Shown: positions 47,061-56,586, counted from the first letter of the stretch. The stretch is DNA of 64,000 nucleotides from Comamonas testosteroni (GCF_014076415.1 NZ_CP043568.1:5879464-5943463); one strand, 5' to 3'. The notes: generated by a model from the sequence alone, not told the origin. Numbers and translations: made by a program.

Positions 47061-49997
47061 ATGACTAAAACCCTGGTGATTGCAGAGAAGCCTTCTGTCG
47101 CACAGGACATCGTCCGTGCGCTGACCCCGGTGGCAGGCAAGTTCGAAAAACACGATGACTATTTCGAATCCGACAGCTATGTGGTGACCAGTGCGGTCGG
47201 CCACCTGGTGGAGATTCAGGCGCCCGAAGAATTCGACGTCAAGCGCGGCAAATGGAGTTTTGCCAATCTGCCGGTCATTCCCCCGCGCTTCGACCTCAAG
47301 CCCGTGGACAAGACCAAGACCCGCCTGAACGCCGTGGTCAAGCAGGCCAAGCGCAAGGATGTGACCGAACTCATCAACGCCTGTGACGCGGGCCGCGAGG
47401 GGGAGCTGATCTTCCGCCTGATCGAGCAATACGCGGGCGGCGCCAAAGGGGGCCTGGGCAAACCCGTCAAGCGCCTGTGGCTGCAGTCCATGACGCCGCA
47501 GGCGATTCGCGACGGCTTCAACAATCTGCGCAGCGACCAGCAGATGCAAGGCCTGGCCAGCGCCGCGCGCAGCCGCTCCGAAGCCGACTGGCTGGTGGGC
47601 ATCAACGGCACGCGCGCCATGACGGCCTTCAACTCGCGCGACGGCGGCTTCTTCCTGACCACCGTGGGCCGCGTGCAGACGCCCACCCTGTCCCTGGTGG
47701 TGGAGCGTGAGGAAAAGATCCGCAAATTCGTCAGCCGCGACTACTGGGAAGTGCACGGCACTTTCGACGCCCAGGCCGGCCAGTACCTGGGCAAGTGGTT
47801 CAACCCGCAGTGGAAGAAATCGGACGATGCCGAGGCCAAGGCCGACCGCCTGTGGAACAAGGCCGAGGCCGAAGCGATTGCCGCAGCCGTCCAGGGCAAG
47901 CCGGCCACCGTCACCGAGGAAAGCAAGCCCACCACGCAGGCATCGCCCCTGCTTTTCGACCTGACCAGCCTGCAGCGCGAGGCCAACGGCAAGTTCGGCT
48001 TCTCGGCCAAGACCACGCTGGCGCTGGCGCAAAGCCTGTACGAACGTCACAAGGCCCTGACCTACCCGCGTACCGACTCGCGCGCCCTGCCCGAGGATTA
48101 TCTGCCCGTCGCCAAGCAGACCTTCGACATGCTGGCCACCAGCGGCATGCGCCATCTGGCGCCGTTTGCCCAGCAGGCCATCAACGACAACTACATCCGC
48201 CCCACCAAGCGCGTGTTCGACAACAGCAAGGTGTCGGATCACTTTGCCATCATCCCGACCACCCAGGCCCCCTCCGGCCTGTCGGAAGCCGAACAGAAGC
48301 TGTACGACCTGGTCGTGCGCCGCTTCATGGCCGTGTTCTTCCCCAGCGCCGAATACCAGGTCACCACGCGCATCAGCAAGGTGGAGCAGCACAGCTTCAA
48401 GACCGAGGGCAAGGTGCTGGTCAAGCCGGGCTGGCTGGCCATCTACGGCAAGGAAGCCGCCAACGAGGTGGAGGACGCCAAGGAAGGCGACAAGGGCCAG
48501 CCCCTGGTGGCCGTGCAGCCCGGCGAGCAGCCGCGCACCCACCACGCCGATGTCAAGGGCCTCAAGACCAAGCCGCCGGCACGCTACTCCGAAGCCACGC
48601 TGCTGGGAGCCATGGAAGGCGCCGGCAAGCAGATCGACGACGACGAGCTGCGCGAAGCCATGCAGGAAAAAGGCCTGGGCACGCCAGCCACGCGCGCGGC
48701 CATCATTGAAGGCCTGCTGACGGAAAAGTACATGCTGCGCGAAGGCCGCGAGCTGATCCCCACGGCCAAGGCCTTCCAGCTGATGACGCTGCTGCGCGGC
48801 CTGGAAGTCGAGGAGCTGTGCCGTGCCGACCTGACCGGCGAATGGGAATTCAAGCTGTCGCAGATGGAAAAAGGCCAGCTCTCGCGCGAAGCCTTCATGC
48901 AGCAGATCCAGGCCATGACCGAGAAGCTGGTCAAGAAGGCCAAGGAATACGACCGCGACACAATTCCCGGCGACTATGCGACGCTTTCCACACCCTGCCC
49001 CAACTGCGGCGGCGTGGTCAAGGAAAACTACCGCCGCTATGCCTGCACAGGCGCCAATGGTGCCAGCGAAGGCTGCGGCTTCTCGTTCACCAAATCGCCG
49101 GCCGGCCGCACCTTCGAGACGGCCGAGGCCGAGCAACTGCTGCGCGAGCGCCGTATCGGCCCGCTGGAAGGCTTCCGCTCCAAGGCCGGCTGGCCGTTTG
49201 TGGCCGAGGTCGCCATCGTGCGTGACGAGGAAAACAGCAACTTCAAGCTGGAATTCGACTTCGGCGACGACAAGGACTCCGAGGACACGGGCGAGATCGT
49301 GGACTTTGCCCACCAGCAAAGCCTGGGCCCCTGCCCCAAGTGCGGCTCGCCCGTGTTCGAGCATGGCGCCAACTATGTCTGCTCCAAGGCCGTGCCCACG
49401 CTGGCCCAGACCACGCCCAGCTGTGACTTCAAGAGCGGCCAGATCATTCTGCAGCAGCCCATAGAGCGCGAGCAGATGAGCAAGCTGCTGCAGACCGGCA
49501 AGACCGATCTGCTGGAGAAGTTCGTCTCCAACCGCACGCGCCGCAACTTCAAGGCCTTCCTGGTCTGGGATGGCGCAGCGGGCAAGGTGAACTTCGAGTT
49601 CGAGCAGCGCGAAGGCAAATACCCGGCGCGCAAGACGGCTGGCGCTGCAGCGGCCAAGACCACGACGGCTGCCGCCAAGAAGACAGGCACGGCAGCCAAG
49701 AAGACCGCCGCCAAGACAGCGACCAAGGCGACGACCAAGACCGCTGCGGTGAAGAAGCCCCGCACCGTGAGCGCCACGCTCAAGCCCAGCGCCGACCTGG
49801 CCGCCGTGATCGGCAGCGAGCCGACCTCGCGCCCCGACGTGATCAAGAAGCTCTGGGACTACATCAAGGCCAACGGCCTGCAGGATGCCAAGGACAAGCG
49901 CGCCATCAACGCCGACGCCAAGCTCAAGCCGGTGTTCGGCAAGGAGCAGATCAGCATGTTCGAGCTGGCCGGCATCGTGGGCAAGCATGTGAGCTGA
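47061..49997 (+). CDS. topB: DNA topoisomerase III with C-terminal SWIB domain
   Basis: The 978-aa type IA topoisomerase has a TOPRIM domain (1-150, TKTLVIAEKPSVAQDIVRAL), active-site Tyr335 in TYPRTDSRAL, and two zinc-ribbon-like regions (CPNCGG near 644, CPKCGS near 757). A Lys/Ala/Thr-rich histone-H1-like linker (about 860-900) follows, then a SWIB/MDM2 domain (about 901-978, ATLKPSADLAAVIGSEP ... LKPVFGKEQISMFELAGIV). It relaxes or decatenates DNA. Fusion of SWIB to a topoisomerase is known in some bacteria (chlamydial TopA). It is divergent from the SET gene, and a perfect terminator follows. Confidence 0.95.
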   Translation: MTKTLVIAEKPSVAQDIVRALTPVAGKFEKHDDYFESDSYVVTSAVGHLVEIQAPEEFDVKRGKWSFANLPVIPPRFDLKPVDKTKTRLNAVVKQAKRKDVTELINACDAGREGELIFRLIEQYAGGAKGGLGKPVKRLWLQSMTPQAIRDGFNNLRSDQQMQGLASAARSRSEADWLVGINGTRAMTAFNSRDGGFFLTTVGRVQTPTLSLVVEREEKIRKFVSRDYWEVHGTFDAQAGQYLGKWFNPQWKKSDDAEAKADRLWNKAEAEAIAAAVQGKPATVTEESKPTTQASPLLFDLTSLQREANGKFGFSAKTTLALAQSLYERHKALTYPRTDSRALPEDYLPVAKQTFDMLATSGMRHLAPFAQQAINDNYIRPTKRVFDNSKVSDHFAIIPTTQAPSGLSEAEQKLYDLVVRRFMAVFFPSAEYQVTTRISKVEQHSFKTEGKVLVKPGWLAIYGKEAANEVEDAKEGDKGQPLVAVQPGEQPRTHHADVKGLKTKPPARYSEATLLGAMEGAGKQIDDDELREAMQEKGLGTPATRAAIIEGLLTEKYMLREGRELIPTAKAFQLMTLLRGLEVEELCRADLTGEWEFKLSQMEKGQLSREAFMQQIQAMTEKLVKKAKEYDRDTIPGDYATLSTPCPNCGGVVKENYRRYACTGANGASEGCGFSFTKSPAGRTFETAEAEQLLRERRIGPLEGFRSKAGWPFVAEVAIVRDEENSNFKLEFDFGDDKDSEDTGEIVDFAHQQSLGPCPKCGSPVFEHGANYVCSKAVPTLAQTTPSCDFKSGQIILQQPIEREQMSKLLQTGKTDLLEKFVSNRTRRNFKAFLVWDGAAGKVNFEFEQREGKYPARKTAGAAAAKTTTAAAKKTGTAAKKTAAKTATKATTKTAAVKKPRTVSATLKPSADLAAVIGSEPTSRPDVIKKLWDYIKANGLQDAKDKRAINADAKLKPVFGKEQISMFELAGIVGKHVS

Positions 49998-50025
49998 TCG
50001 CCAGCCCTGCCAAGCTGACACACAG

Positions 50026-50058
50026 AGACCGCCACGGCTTGCCGCTGGCGGTCTTTTT
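50026..50058 (+). terminator. topB terminator
   Basis: AGACCGCCA (50026-50034) pairs with TGGCGGTCT (50046-50054), followed by T4; 29 bp after the topB stop, and ending just before the convergent TetR gene stop. Confidence 0.88.
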
Positions 50059-50062
50059 CATT

Positions 50063-50704
50063 TCAGGCAGCGCAGCGCAAGGCGTTCAGATAGCCATATA
50101 TGGCCGTGTTGGCGCGCTGGCGCAGCAAATCCAGATCCGGCGGTGCATCGGCGGCCAGATAGCTGTGATTGAACAAGCCGTACAGAATGCACTGGCTCAC
50201 CCGTGCAGCATCGCGCACCGGGTAGTCCGGGGGCAGATCGACGGCCTGCTCTATGGCTGCGGCCCAGGCATCCACACAGCGTTCGAACATCTTGCGGTAG
50301 GCCTCGGAAGTGGAGTAGTGACGCTCCAGCAGGTAGTGGGCACCCCATTCATCTGCCCGCTCGCGGTGCGCCTGCAACTGTGACTCGATCACCGCCTCGG
50401 CAATCTGCATCAGCGGCTGGCCCGAATGACTGCCGGTCACGCCGCGAATGCCCAGCAGCAGCGACTTGGAGCGCAGATGCAGGCAGACCTTGGCCAGATC
50501 TTCCTTGCCCGAGAAATACTCGTAGAAGCTGCCCAGCCCTGTGCCCGCCACCAGGACGATCTCGCGCACGGTGATTTCCGCGTAACTGCGCTCAAGCAAA
50601 AGCCGAACAAAGGCGTCCTGCAGGGCCTGAAACGTCTGCCGCGCGCGGGACTGCAAAGGGCGGCGACGCCCTGCTGTCGCGGTGGAAGGAGTGCGTGGTT
50701 TCAT
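50063..50704 (-). CDS. TetR-family transcriptional regulator
   Basis: The 213-aa protein starts MKPRTPSTATAGRRRPLQSRA; after a basic N-terminal arm the TetR helix-turn-helix (about 25-70) reads AFVRLLLERSYAEITVREIVLVAGTGLGSFYEYFSGKEDL in outline. The C-terminal helices form the ligand/dimer domain. It is divergent from the ABC binding protein gene (120 bp), so it probably represses that operon; the ligand may be an acid or acyl-CoA handled by it. A longer start at 50734 (10 more residues) is possible. Confidence 0.9.
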   Translation of the reverse strand: MKPRTPSTATAGRRRPLQSRARQTFQALQDAFVRLLLERSYAEITVREIVLVAGTGLGSFYEYFSGKEDLAKVCLHLRSKSLLLGIRGVTGSHSGQPLMQIAEAVIESQLQAHRERADEWGAHYLLERHYSTSEAYRKMFERCVDAWAAAIEQAVDLPPDYPVRDAARVSQCILYGLFNHSYLAADAPPDLDLLRQRANTAIYGYLNALRCAA

Positions 50705-50824
50705 GCTGGCCAAATCCGAACACCTTTTTTGCACGGTTTCCTAGAATTTTTGACAGGTACCTCGATGCCATTGTGCATTGCGGCCTGGCGAATAAAAAAT
50801 CCTTATGAGAGGACGGAGACAAGC

Positions 50825-52069
50825 ATGCACCCTCGTATTACCACTCCCCTGGCGGCAGTGGTTCTGGCCTGCGCATCACTCGTTCACGCGCAGCCGGCCA
50901 CGACAGTGAAGATTGCCTCGCTGGATACCATGAGCGGCCCCATGGCGGGATTGGGCCTGAATATACTCAAGAGCTTCCAGTACAGCGCCAAGCTTGCCAA
51001 CGAACAAGGCTGGGCCGGTGCAGTGAAGTTCGAGATCGTGCCCTTCGACAACCGCCTCTCCGCACAGGAGGCGCTGAGCCTGCTCAACTCCATCATCGGA
51101 CAGAACATCCGCTATGTGGTGCAGGGTGCCAGCTCCTCGGCCGTGGGCCTGGCATTGCAGGAGGCCATCGAAAAGCACAACGGTCGCAACCCCGGCAAGG
51201 AAATCATCTACCTGAACTATGCGGCCCAGGCGCCGCAGATGACCAATGCCAGGTGCAGCTACTGGCACTTCCGCACCGATGCGAATTCGGACATGAAGGT
51301 GGCCGCGCTGACCTCCTATCTGGCCGGGCAAAAGCAGGTGAAGCAGGTCTTTCTGCTCAACCCCAACTATGCCTATGGCCAGGAAGTCTCGCGCGCCGCA
51401 CGCAGCATGCTGGCGGCCAAGCGCCCCGACCTGAAGATCGTGGGCGATGACCTCCACCCGCTGGGCCAGGTCAAGGATTACTCCCCCTATATCGCCAAGA
51501 TCAAGCAATCCGGGGCCGATGCCGTCATCACTGCGGACTTCGGCGCCGATCTGGCGCTGATCGTGCGGGCTGCTCGCGAAGCGGGTCTGAGCGCGGACTT
51601 CTACACCCTCAACGGCAACAACTTCGGCGTGCCCAGCGCCATGGGTGCAGCTGGACAGGGCCGGGTCAAGCTGATCTCGGCCTTCAGCCCCAACTCTGAG
51701 CCGCTGATGAGCAGCCCGCTGCTGCCGGGCTTCAAGCGCCAGTTCAACGAGGACTTCATCAACGGCCTGGGCCACAACGCCATGCTGATGCTGGCCCAGG
51801 CCATGCGCGAGGCCAAGTCCGTGGAACCTGCCGCCGTGGCGGCCAGGATGTCGGGCATGCGCTTCGAAGGCCTCAACGGCCCCGTGGAAATGCGCAAGAG
51901 CGACCACCAGGCCCAGCAACCCATCCATGTGCTGAGCTGGGAAAAAGTGGACGGCAAGACGGTGGTGCATGACCAGGAAGGAACGGGCCTGGGATGGAAG
52001 CCCGTCAGCACGGTTTCCGCACAGGCATCCAGCCTGGACACCAGCTGCACCATGAAGCGGCCCTCCTGA
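50825..52069 (+). CDS. ABC transporter substrate-binding protein, branched-chain amino acid type
   Basis: The 414-aa protein starts MHPRITTPLAAVVLACASLVHAQP, with a signal peptide cut near residue 22. The mature part matches the LivJ/LivK/Peripla_BP_6 fold: ASLDTMSGPMAGLGLNILKSFQ, the QGASSSAVGLALQEAI loop, and LNPNYAYGQEVSR. Such proteins in this group bind hydrophobic or aromatic acids. The ABC permease and ATPase genes are not adjacent. It is followed (85 bp) by an acyl-CoA dehydrogenase and an acyl-CoA ligase on the same strand, suggesting uptake plus activation/oxidation of a carboxylate. GGACGGAGACAAGC precedes the ATG. Confidence 0.9.
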   Translation: MHPRITTPLAAVVLACASLVHAQPATTVKIASLDTMSGPMAGLGLNILKSFQYSAKLANEQGWAGAVKFEIVPFDNRLSAQEALSLLNSIIGQNIRYVVQGASSSAVGLALQEAIEKHNGRNPGKEIIYLNYAAQAPQMTNARCSYWHFRTDANSDMKVAALTSYLAGQKQVKQVFLLNPNYAYGQEVSRAARSMLAAKRPDLKIVGDDLHPLGQVKDYSPYIAKIKQSGADAVITADFGADLALIVRAAREAGLSADFYTLNGNNFGVPSAMGAAGQGRVKLISAFSPNSEPLMSSPLLPGFKRQFNEDFINGLGHNAMLMLAQAMREAKSVEPAAVAARMSGMRFEGLNGPVEMRKSDHQAQQPIHVLSWEKVDGKTVVHDQEGTGLGWKPVSTVSAQASSLDTSCTMKRPS

Positions 52070-52154
52070 ACCGCCTGCCTGGCGTACCCCAGAAATCACA
52101 ACGCCCTGAGCCCCTCTGCGGACAGGGCCACCCACCTCAGAAGGAGGAGACATC

Positions 52155-53804
52155 ATGACTGGCATCCATCCCCATAACCAGGCTCCGGAGCTCAAGGACT
52201 ACAACGTCTACACCAGCGACCCGGTGCTGCAGCGTGCCGTGACACGCGGCGGCGCACAGTGGCGCGACCCGGAGCTGCAACGCCAGGGCGCGGAATATGG
52301 CGCCGAAGCCACGCTGCGCGCCGCAGAAGAAGCCAACCACTTCGAGCCCGAGCTGCACACGCATTCGCCCTCGGGCGACCGTATCGACCAGGTGCGCTTT
52401 CACCCCGCATGGCACCAGATGATGACGATTGCACGGCGCAACGGCATCTCCAACCTGCCCTTCACCGACCAGCGGCAGACGGCCTGGCCAGCCTATGGTG
52501 CATCGCTGTTCATGCACAGCCAGATCGAGTCCGGCTCGGGTTGCCCGACCACCATGACCAAGGCCAGCATTCCGCTGGTGCGTATCAACCCCCAGCTCAA
52601 TGCGGTGCTGGGGCCGCTGCTGGAATCCACCGATTACGACGCGCGCGACATTCCCGCAGAGGGCAAGCGTTCCATCACCGTGGGCATGGGCATGACGGAG
52701 CGCCAGGGCGGCAGCGATGTGCGCAGCAACACCACGCGTGCCGTGGCCTTGAATCCATCGGGCAGCAGCGGTCCCTGGGGCGAGGAATACCTGATCACCG
52801 GCCACAAATGGTTCTTCTCGGCCCCCATGTGCGACGGACATCTGGTGCTGGCCAAGACCGAGGAACGCGGTCCCGCCTGCTTTTTCGTGCCGCGCTGGCG
52901 GCCCGACGGCAGCAAGAACGCCATTCACATCCAGCGCCTCAAGGACAAGGTGGGCAACCGCTCCAACAGCAGCAGCGAAGTGGAGTTCGACAACGCCTGG
53001 GGCGTGCTCATCGGCCAGGAAGGGCGGGGCATTTCCACCATCATCGAAATGGCCACCTACACCCGTCTGGACTGCGCGCTGTCCAGTGCCGGCTTCATGC
53101 GCCAGGCACTGGTGCAGGCCCTGCACTACACGCGCAACCGCCATGCCTTCGGCCTGCCGCTGGCCGAACAGCCGGTGATGACCGGCCTGCTCGCCGACAT
53201 GGCACTGGAATCCGAAGCTGCCACCTGGCTGGCCATGGATCTGGCTGCACGCTTTGGCTCCGAAGACGCCCTGGATCAGGCCTGGCGCCGCATCGTCACG
53301 CCTGCCGCCAAGTTCTGGAACTGCAAGCGTGCCGTGGGCTACACCGGCGAAGCCATGGAAGTCTTCGGCGGCAACGGCTATGTGGAGACCGGCCCCATGG
53401 GGCGCTTGTTCCGCGAGGCCCCCGTCAACTCCATCTGGGAGGGCTCGGGCAACGTCATGTGCCTGGATGTGCTGCGCGCCATTGCCCGCAACCCGGAAGA
53501 CGCCCATCTGCTGCTGGACCATCTGCGTGAAGTCGGTTCAGAAGAGGCCGTGCTGCGTGCGCAGGTGGACAAGCTGCGCCAGGCCGTCACCCTGCCTCCG
53601 CAGGAGCTGGAGCGCGAGGCTCGCCGCTTCACCCAGCGCCTGGCCATCACGGTGCAAGCCACGCTGATGCTGCAGCATGCAAGCAGCGACAGTGCTGCGG
53701 CCTTTCTCGGCAGCCGCTTCGACCCGGACTGGGGCCCGGTGGCAGGTGTTGCCTGCGGCAGCAACGACCCGGCCGCCCTGCTGCGCAATGCCTGGACCGG
53801 CTGA
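52155..53804 (+). CDS. AidB-like acyl-CoA dehydrogenase
   Basis: The 549-aa flavoprotein is of the AidB-like acyl-CoA dehydrogenase group: an N-terminal extra segment (1-60), GMTERQGGSDVRSNTTRA (FAD/substrate loop), KVGNRSNSSSEVEFDNAWG, EVFGGNGYVETGPM and the EGSGNVMCLDVLRA motif near residue 440. E. coli AidB (541 aa) is an alkylation-response flavoprotein with isovaleryl-CoA activity; here an operon with a CoA ligase and a binding protein argues for a catabolic role. AGGAGGAG precedes the ATG. It is followed after 14 bp by the acyl-CoA ligase. Confidence 0.9.
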   Translation: MTGIHPHNQAPELKDYNVYTSDPVLQRAVTRGGAQWRDPELQRQGAEYGAEATLRAAEEANHFEPELHTHSPSGDRIDQVRFHPAWHQMMTIARRNGISNLPFTDQRQTAWPAYGASLFMHSQIESGSGCPTTMTKASIPLVRINPQLNAVLGPLLESTDYDARDIPAEGKRSITVGMGMTERQGGSDVRSNTTRAVALNPSGSSGPWGEEYLITGHKWFFSAPMCDGHLVLAKTEERGPACFFVPRWRPDGSKNAIHIQRLKDKVGNRSNSSSEVEFDNAWGVLIGQEGRGISTIIEMATYTRLDCALSSAGFMRQALVQALHYTRNRHAFGLPLAEQPVMTGLLADMALESEAATWLAMDLAARFGSEDALDQAWRRIVTPAAKFWNCKRAVGYTGEAMEVFGGNGYVETGPMGRLFREAPVNSIWEGSGNVMCLDVLRAIARNPEDAHLLLDHLREVGSEEAVLRAQVDKLRQAVTLPPQELEREARRFTQRLAITVQATLMLQHASSDSAAAFLGSRFDPDWGPVAGVACGSNDPAALLRNAWTG

Positions 53805-53818
53805 GGAGGACGCCAGCC

Positions 53819-55360
53819 ATGATGAATTTCATTTCCCTGCTCGACCAGCAGGCGCGCACGCGCCCCGAAAAACTGGCCCTGCGCGCCGACGGCCAGGACT
53901 GGAGCTATGCCGCACTGGCCGAGGCCAGCCATCGCGCCGCTGCCGTGCTCCGCGCGCAAGGCGTGCGCCAGGGCGACAAGCTAGGTCTGCTGTGCTTCAA
54001 CACCCCGGGCTTTGCATTCGCACTATTCGGCGCCTGGCGGCTGGGTGCCGCCGTCGTGCCCATCAACCACAAGCTGCAGGCCCCGGAAGTTGCCTACATA
54101 CTGCGCCACTCAGGCGCACGGCTGTGCATTGTGGATGGAGCGCGCGCATCGCTGATCGCAACGGTACAGGCCGAACTGCAGCCGGAGGCAGAACTGCGCT
54201 GGCTGAGCACGGCTTCTGCCGCCGAAGGCGTGGACTGCTTCGATGAGCTGCTGGCGCAGGCCACCCCCTGCTACGACGAGCATGGCCATCCGGCACCGGA
54301 AACGCTGGCCGAAATCCTCTATACCTCGGGCACCACGGGCCAGCCCAAGGGCTGCCTGCACAGCCACGCCAATGTCTTCCACGCAGCCCTGTGCACGGCC
54401 GCCGCCACCTCGCTGTCGCCCATGGAGCGCACGCTGATCGCCATGCCCATCTGGCACTCATCGCCACTGAACAACTGGTTTCTGGGCACCTTGCTCATGG
54501 GCGGCACCGCCGTGCTGATGCGCGAATATGCGCCCAGGGAGTTTCTGGAGACGCTGCAGCGCGAGCGCATCAGCTTCACCTTCGGCGCACCGATCGCCTT
54601 TCTGGCCCCGCTGGCCGTGGTGCCGGATGTGGCCAGCTACGACTTCAGCGCCATTCGACTGTGGACCTATGGCGGCGGCCCCTTGGGCGCGGAGATGGTT
54701 CGCAAGCTGGCCCAGGCCTATCGCAGCGACCGCTTCATGCAAGTCTATGGCATGACCGAATCCGGCCCGCTGGGCAGCATGCTCTATCCCGAAGAAGCCT
54801 TGACCAAGCCGGGCTCCATCGGTCGCAGCACCATACCCGGCGTGGAACTGGAACTGCGCCGCCTGGATGGCAGCCTGTGCGGCCCCGACGAGGTGGGCGA
54901 GATCTGCCTGCGCTCCGCGGCCATGATGCAGGGCTATCTGGACAGCCCTGAGGCCACGGCCGCCGTGCTAGACGACCAGGGCTGGTATCGCAGCGGCGAC
55001 CTGGCGCGCAGGGATGCGGACGGCTATCTCTACATCGTGGACAGGCTCAAGGACATGATCGTTACGGGTGGCGAGAACGTCTACTCCAAGGAAGTGGAAG
55101 ACGTGCTCTGCGCCCACCCCGATGTGCAGGACGTGGCCGTCATCGGCCGCCCTCATCCCGAATGGGGCGAGACCGTGGTGGCGGTGCTGACCCTCAAGCC
55201 CGGCAAGTTGCTGGAGCAGGAGGCCCTGCGCGAGTTCATGGCCCCGCAGCTGGCGCGCTACAAGATTCCGCGCATCTTCGAGTTCCGTGACACGCTGCCG
55301 CGCACCGCGACCGGCAAGCTGCTCAAGCATATGCTGCGAGGCAGTGCGAGCGGCCATTGA
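53819..55360 (+). CDS. Acyl-CoA ligase (AMP-binding enzyme)
   Basis: The 513-aa ANL-superfamily enzyme has the AMP-binding P-loop LYTSGTTGQPKGCLHSH (about 164-180), YGMTESGPLGSML (A5 motif, about 310), the SGDLARRDADGYLYIVDRLKDMI hinge (about 396-417) and C-terminal Lys in TATGKLLKH. Its sequence type suits medium/long-chain or branched carboxylic acids. GAGGAGGACGCCAGCC precedes the ATG. It directly follows the acyl-CoA dehydrogenase in the operon; activation of the acid would precede its oxidation. Confidence 0.92.
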   Translation: MMNFISLLDQQARTRPEKLALRADGQDWSYAALAEASHRAAAVLRAQGVRQGDKLGLLCFNTPGFAFALFGAWRLGAAVVPINHKLQAPEVAYILRHSGARLCIVDGARASLIATVQAELQPEAELRWLSTASAAEGVDCFDELLAQATPCYDEHGHPAPETLAEILYTSGTTGQPKGCLHSHANVFHAALCTAAATSLSPMERTLIAMPIWHSSPLNNWFLGTLLMGGTAVLMREYAPREFLETLQRERISFTFGAPIAFLAPLAVVPDVASYDFSAIRLWTYGGGPLGAEMVRKLAQAYRSDRFMQVYGMTESGPLGSMLYPEEALTKPGSIGRSTIPGVELELRRLDGSLCGPDEVGEICLRSAAMMQGYLDSPEATAAVLDDQGWYRSGDLARRDADGYLYIVDRLKDMIVTGGENVYSKEVEDVLCAHPDVQDVAVIGRPHPEWGETVVAVLTLKPGKLLEQEALREFMAPQLARYKIPRIFEFRDTLPRTATGKLLKHMLRGSASGH

Positions 55361-55515
55361 GTGCCAAGACACTGTCGCAAGACGGCTCTAGTGCAGGTTC
55401 GGCGCCGCATGTCCCGGGCATGCGGCGCTTTCCGTCCGGGCCGACGCTCCTGGTGCCGCGCCCGGGTAACACGGATGACATGGACGGGTCTTTGCAATCC
55501 GCTATAAGCAGTGAT

Positions 55516-56283
55516 ATGCAACTGAACCACGACCTGCTGACGGAGCGCCCGGCGCGCCAAGTCTCCCTCTCGGGAGCCTCCAATTTCCGTGATCTGGGCG
55601 GATATCGGGGCCTGGACGGCCGCCGCCTGCAATGGGGCAAGCTGTACCGCTCTGCCCATCTGGCGCATCTGACGCAGCAGGACCTGGAACAGCTGCAAAA
55701 GCTGGGCATCCACCGCAGCGCGGACTTTCGCGGCGAAGGCGAAAGCGCGCATCTTTCCTATGACTGGCCCAGGATCGAGCGCCATGCCCTGGTCGTCGAG
55801 CCCACGGTAGTGCAGCGCGCCCAGTCCATGATGGAGCAGGGCCGCAAACTCAGCAGCCGCGATACCGAGGAGCTGATGCATGACACCTATCGCAGCTTTG
55901 TGAACGTGTACGGCAATCGCTTTGCACAGTTCCTCGCGCTGCTGCAGCTCAGCGATGCACCGCTGGTCTTTCACTGCACGGCCGGCAAGGACCGCACAGG
56001 CTGGGCCGCAGCCCTGCTGCTGACGGCCCTGGGCGTGGACGAGGAGCAGATCATGGAAGACTATCTGCTGACCAATCAGTACTTCAAACGCCCGGCCCAG
56101 ATGTACGGCCAGCTGTCCGAAGAGGCACTGGATGCGCTGTGGCGCGTGCAGCCGTCCTACCTGATGGCCTCGGTCGATGTGGTGCGTGCCCAGCATGGGA
56201 GCGTGGACCGCTATCTGAGCCAGGTGCTGGGTGTGGATGGCGCCGCGCGCGAGCGGCTGGCCAAGCTGTATCTGGAGACCTGA
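55516..56283 (+). CDS. Protein-tyrosine phosphatase (Y_phosphatase3 family)
   Basis: The 255-aa protein has the family N-terminal block SLSGASNFRDLGGYRG (about 17-32) and the catalytic P-loop HCTAGKDRTG (153-162) with Cys154 and Arg160; Asp159 inside the loop is typical of this bacterial group, which also acts on phosphoinositides and Ser/Tyr phosphates in some species. Start: Met at 55516 chosen by homology; a TTG at 55357 overlapping the ligase stop, or the Met at 55480, would give longer forms, and no candidate has a strong Shine-Dalgarno. A role within the operon is not evident. Confidence 0.88.
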   Translation: MQLNHDLLTERPARQVSLSGASNFRDLGGYRGLDGRRLQWGKLYRSAHLAHLTQQDLEQLQKLGIHRSADFRGEGESAHLSYDWPRIERHALVVEPTVVQRAQSMMEQGRKLSSRDTEELMHDTYRSFVNVYGNRFAQFLALLQLSDAPLVFHCTAGKDRTGWAAALLLTALGVDEEQIMEDYLLTNQYFKRPAQMYGQLSEEALDALWRVQPSYLMASVDVVRAQHGSVDRYLSQVLGVDGAARERLAKLYLET

Positions 56284-56419
56284 TCAACTTTGATAGCTGC
56301 AAACGCTTTCCCTGTATAGGTTTAACCCAATTTCAGGCATAACAAGCTGTTACGGCAGGGTATCCCGGGCCCGCTACCATGGGGCCACAAGCCGCAATGG
56401 ATGCGGACAAGGAAATCAG

Positions 56420-56569
56420 ATGCGCAAATGGCTCTCCCTGGCCGCAGCCGCCGCCACGCTGGCGCTGACGGCCTGCTCCGGCACCATGCCGGCCTCCTCC
56501 AGCTCCAGCGGCTCCGGCGGCGTGGAAATCTTCGGCACGGTGGACGCAGGCGTCAGCCGTACCTGGTAA
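56420..56569 (+). CDS. Small lipoprotein with porin-like C-terminus
   Basis: The 49-aa ORF starts MRKWLSLAAAAATLALTACSG; the lipobox LTAC (Cys19) marks a lipoprotein. The short mature part is Ser/Gly-rich and ends GVEIFGTVDAGVSRTW, which resembles the first beta strand of betaproteobacterial porins (the VTLYGVVDAG type). AGGAAATC precedes the ATG. Function unknown. It lies 136 bp after the phosphatase gene and ends in a good terminator, which supports it as a real gene. The terminator also serves maeB. Confidence 0.72.
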   Translation: MRKWLSLAAAAATLALTACSGTMPASSSSSGSGGVEIFGTVDAGVSRTW

Positions 56570-56586
56570 GCCCCGCCGCAAGGCAC

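Noticed and set aside
47031..50021. 996-aa minus-strand ORF opposite topB
   Set aside because: Antisense shadow of topB with no domains.
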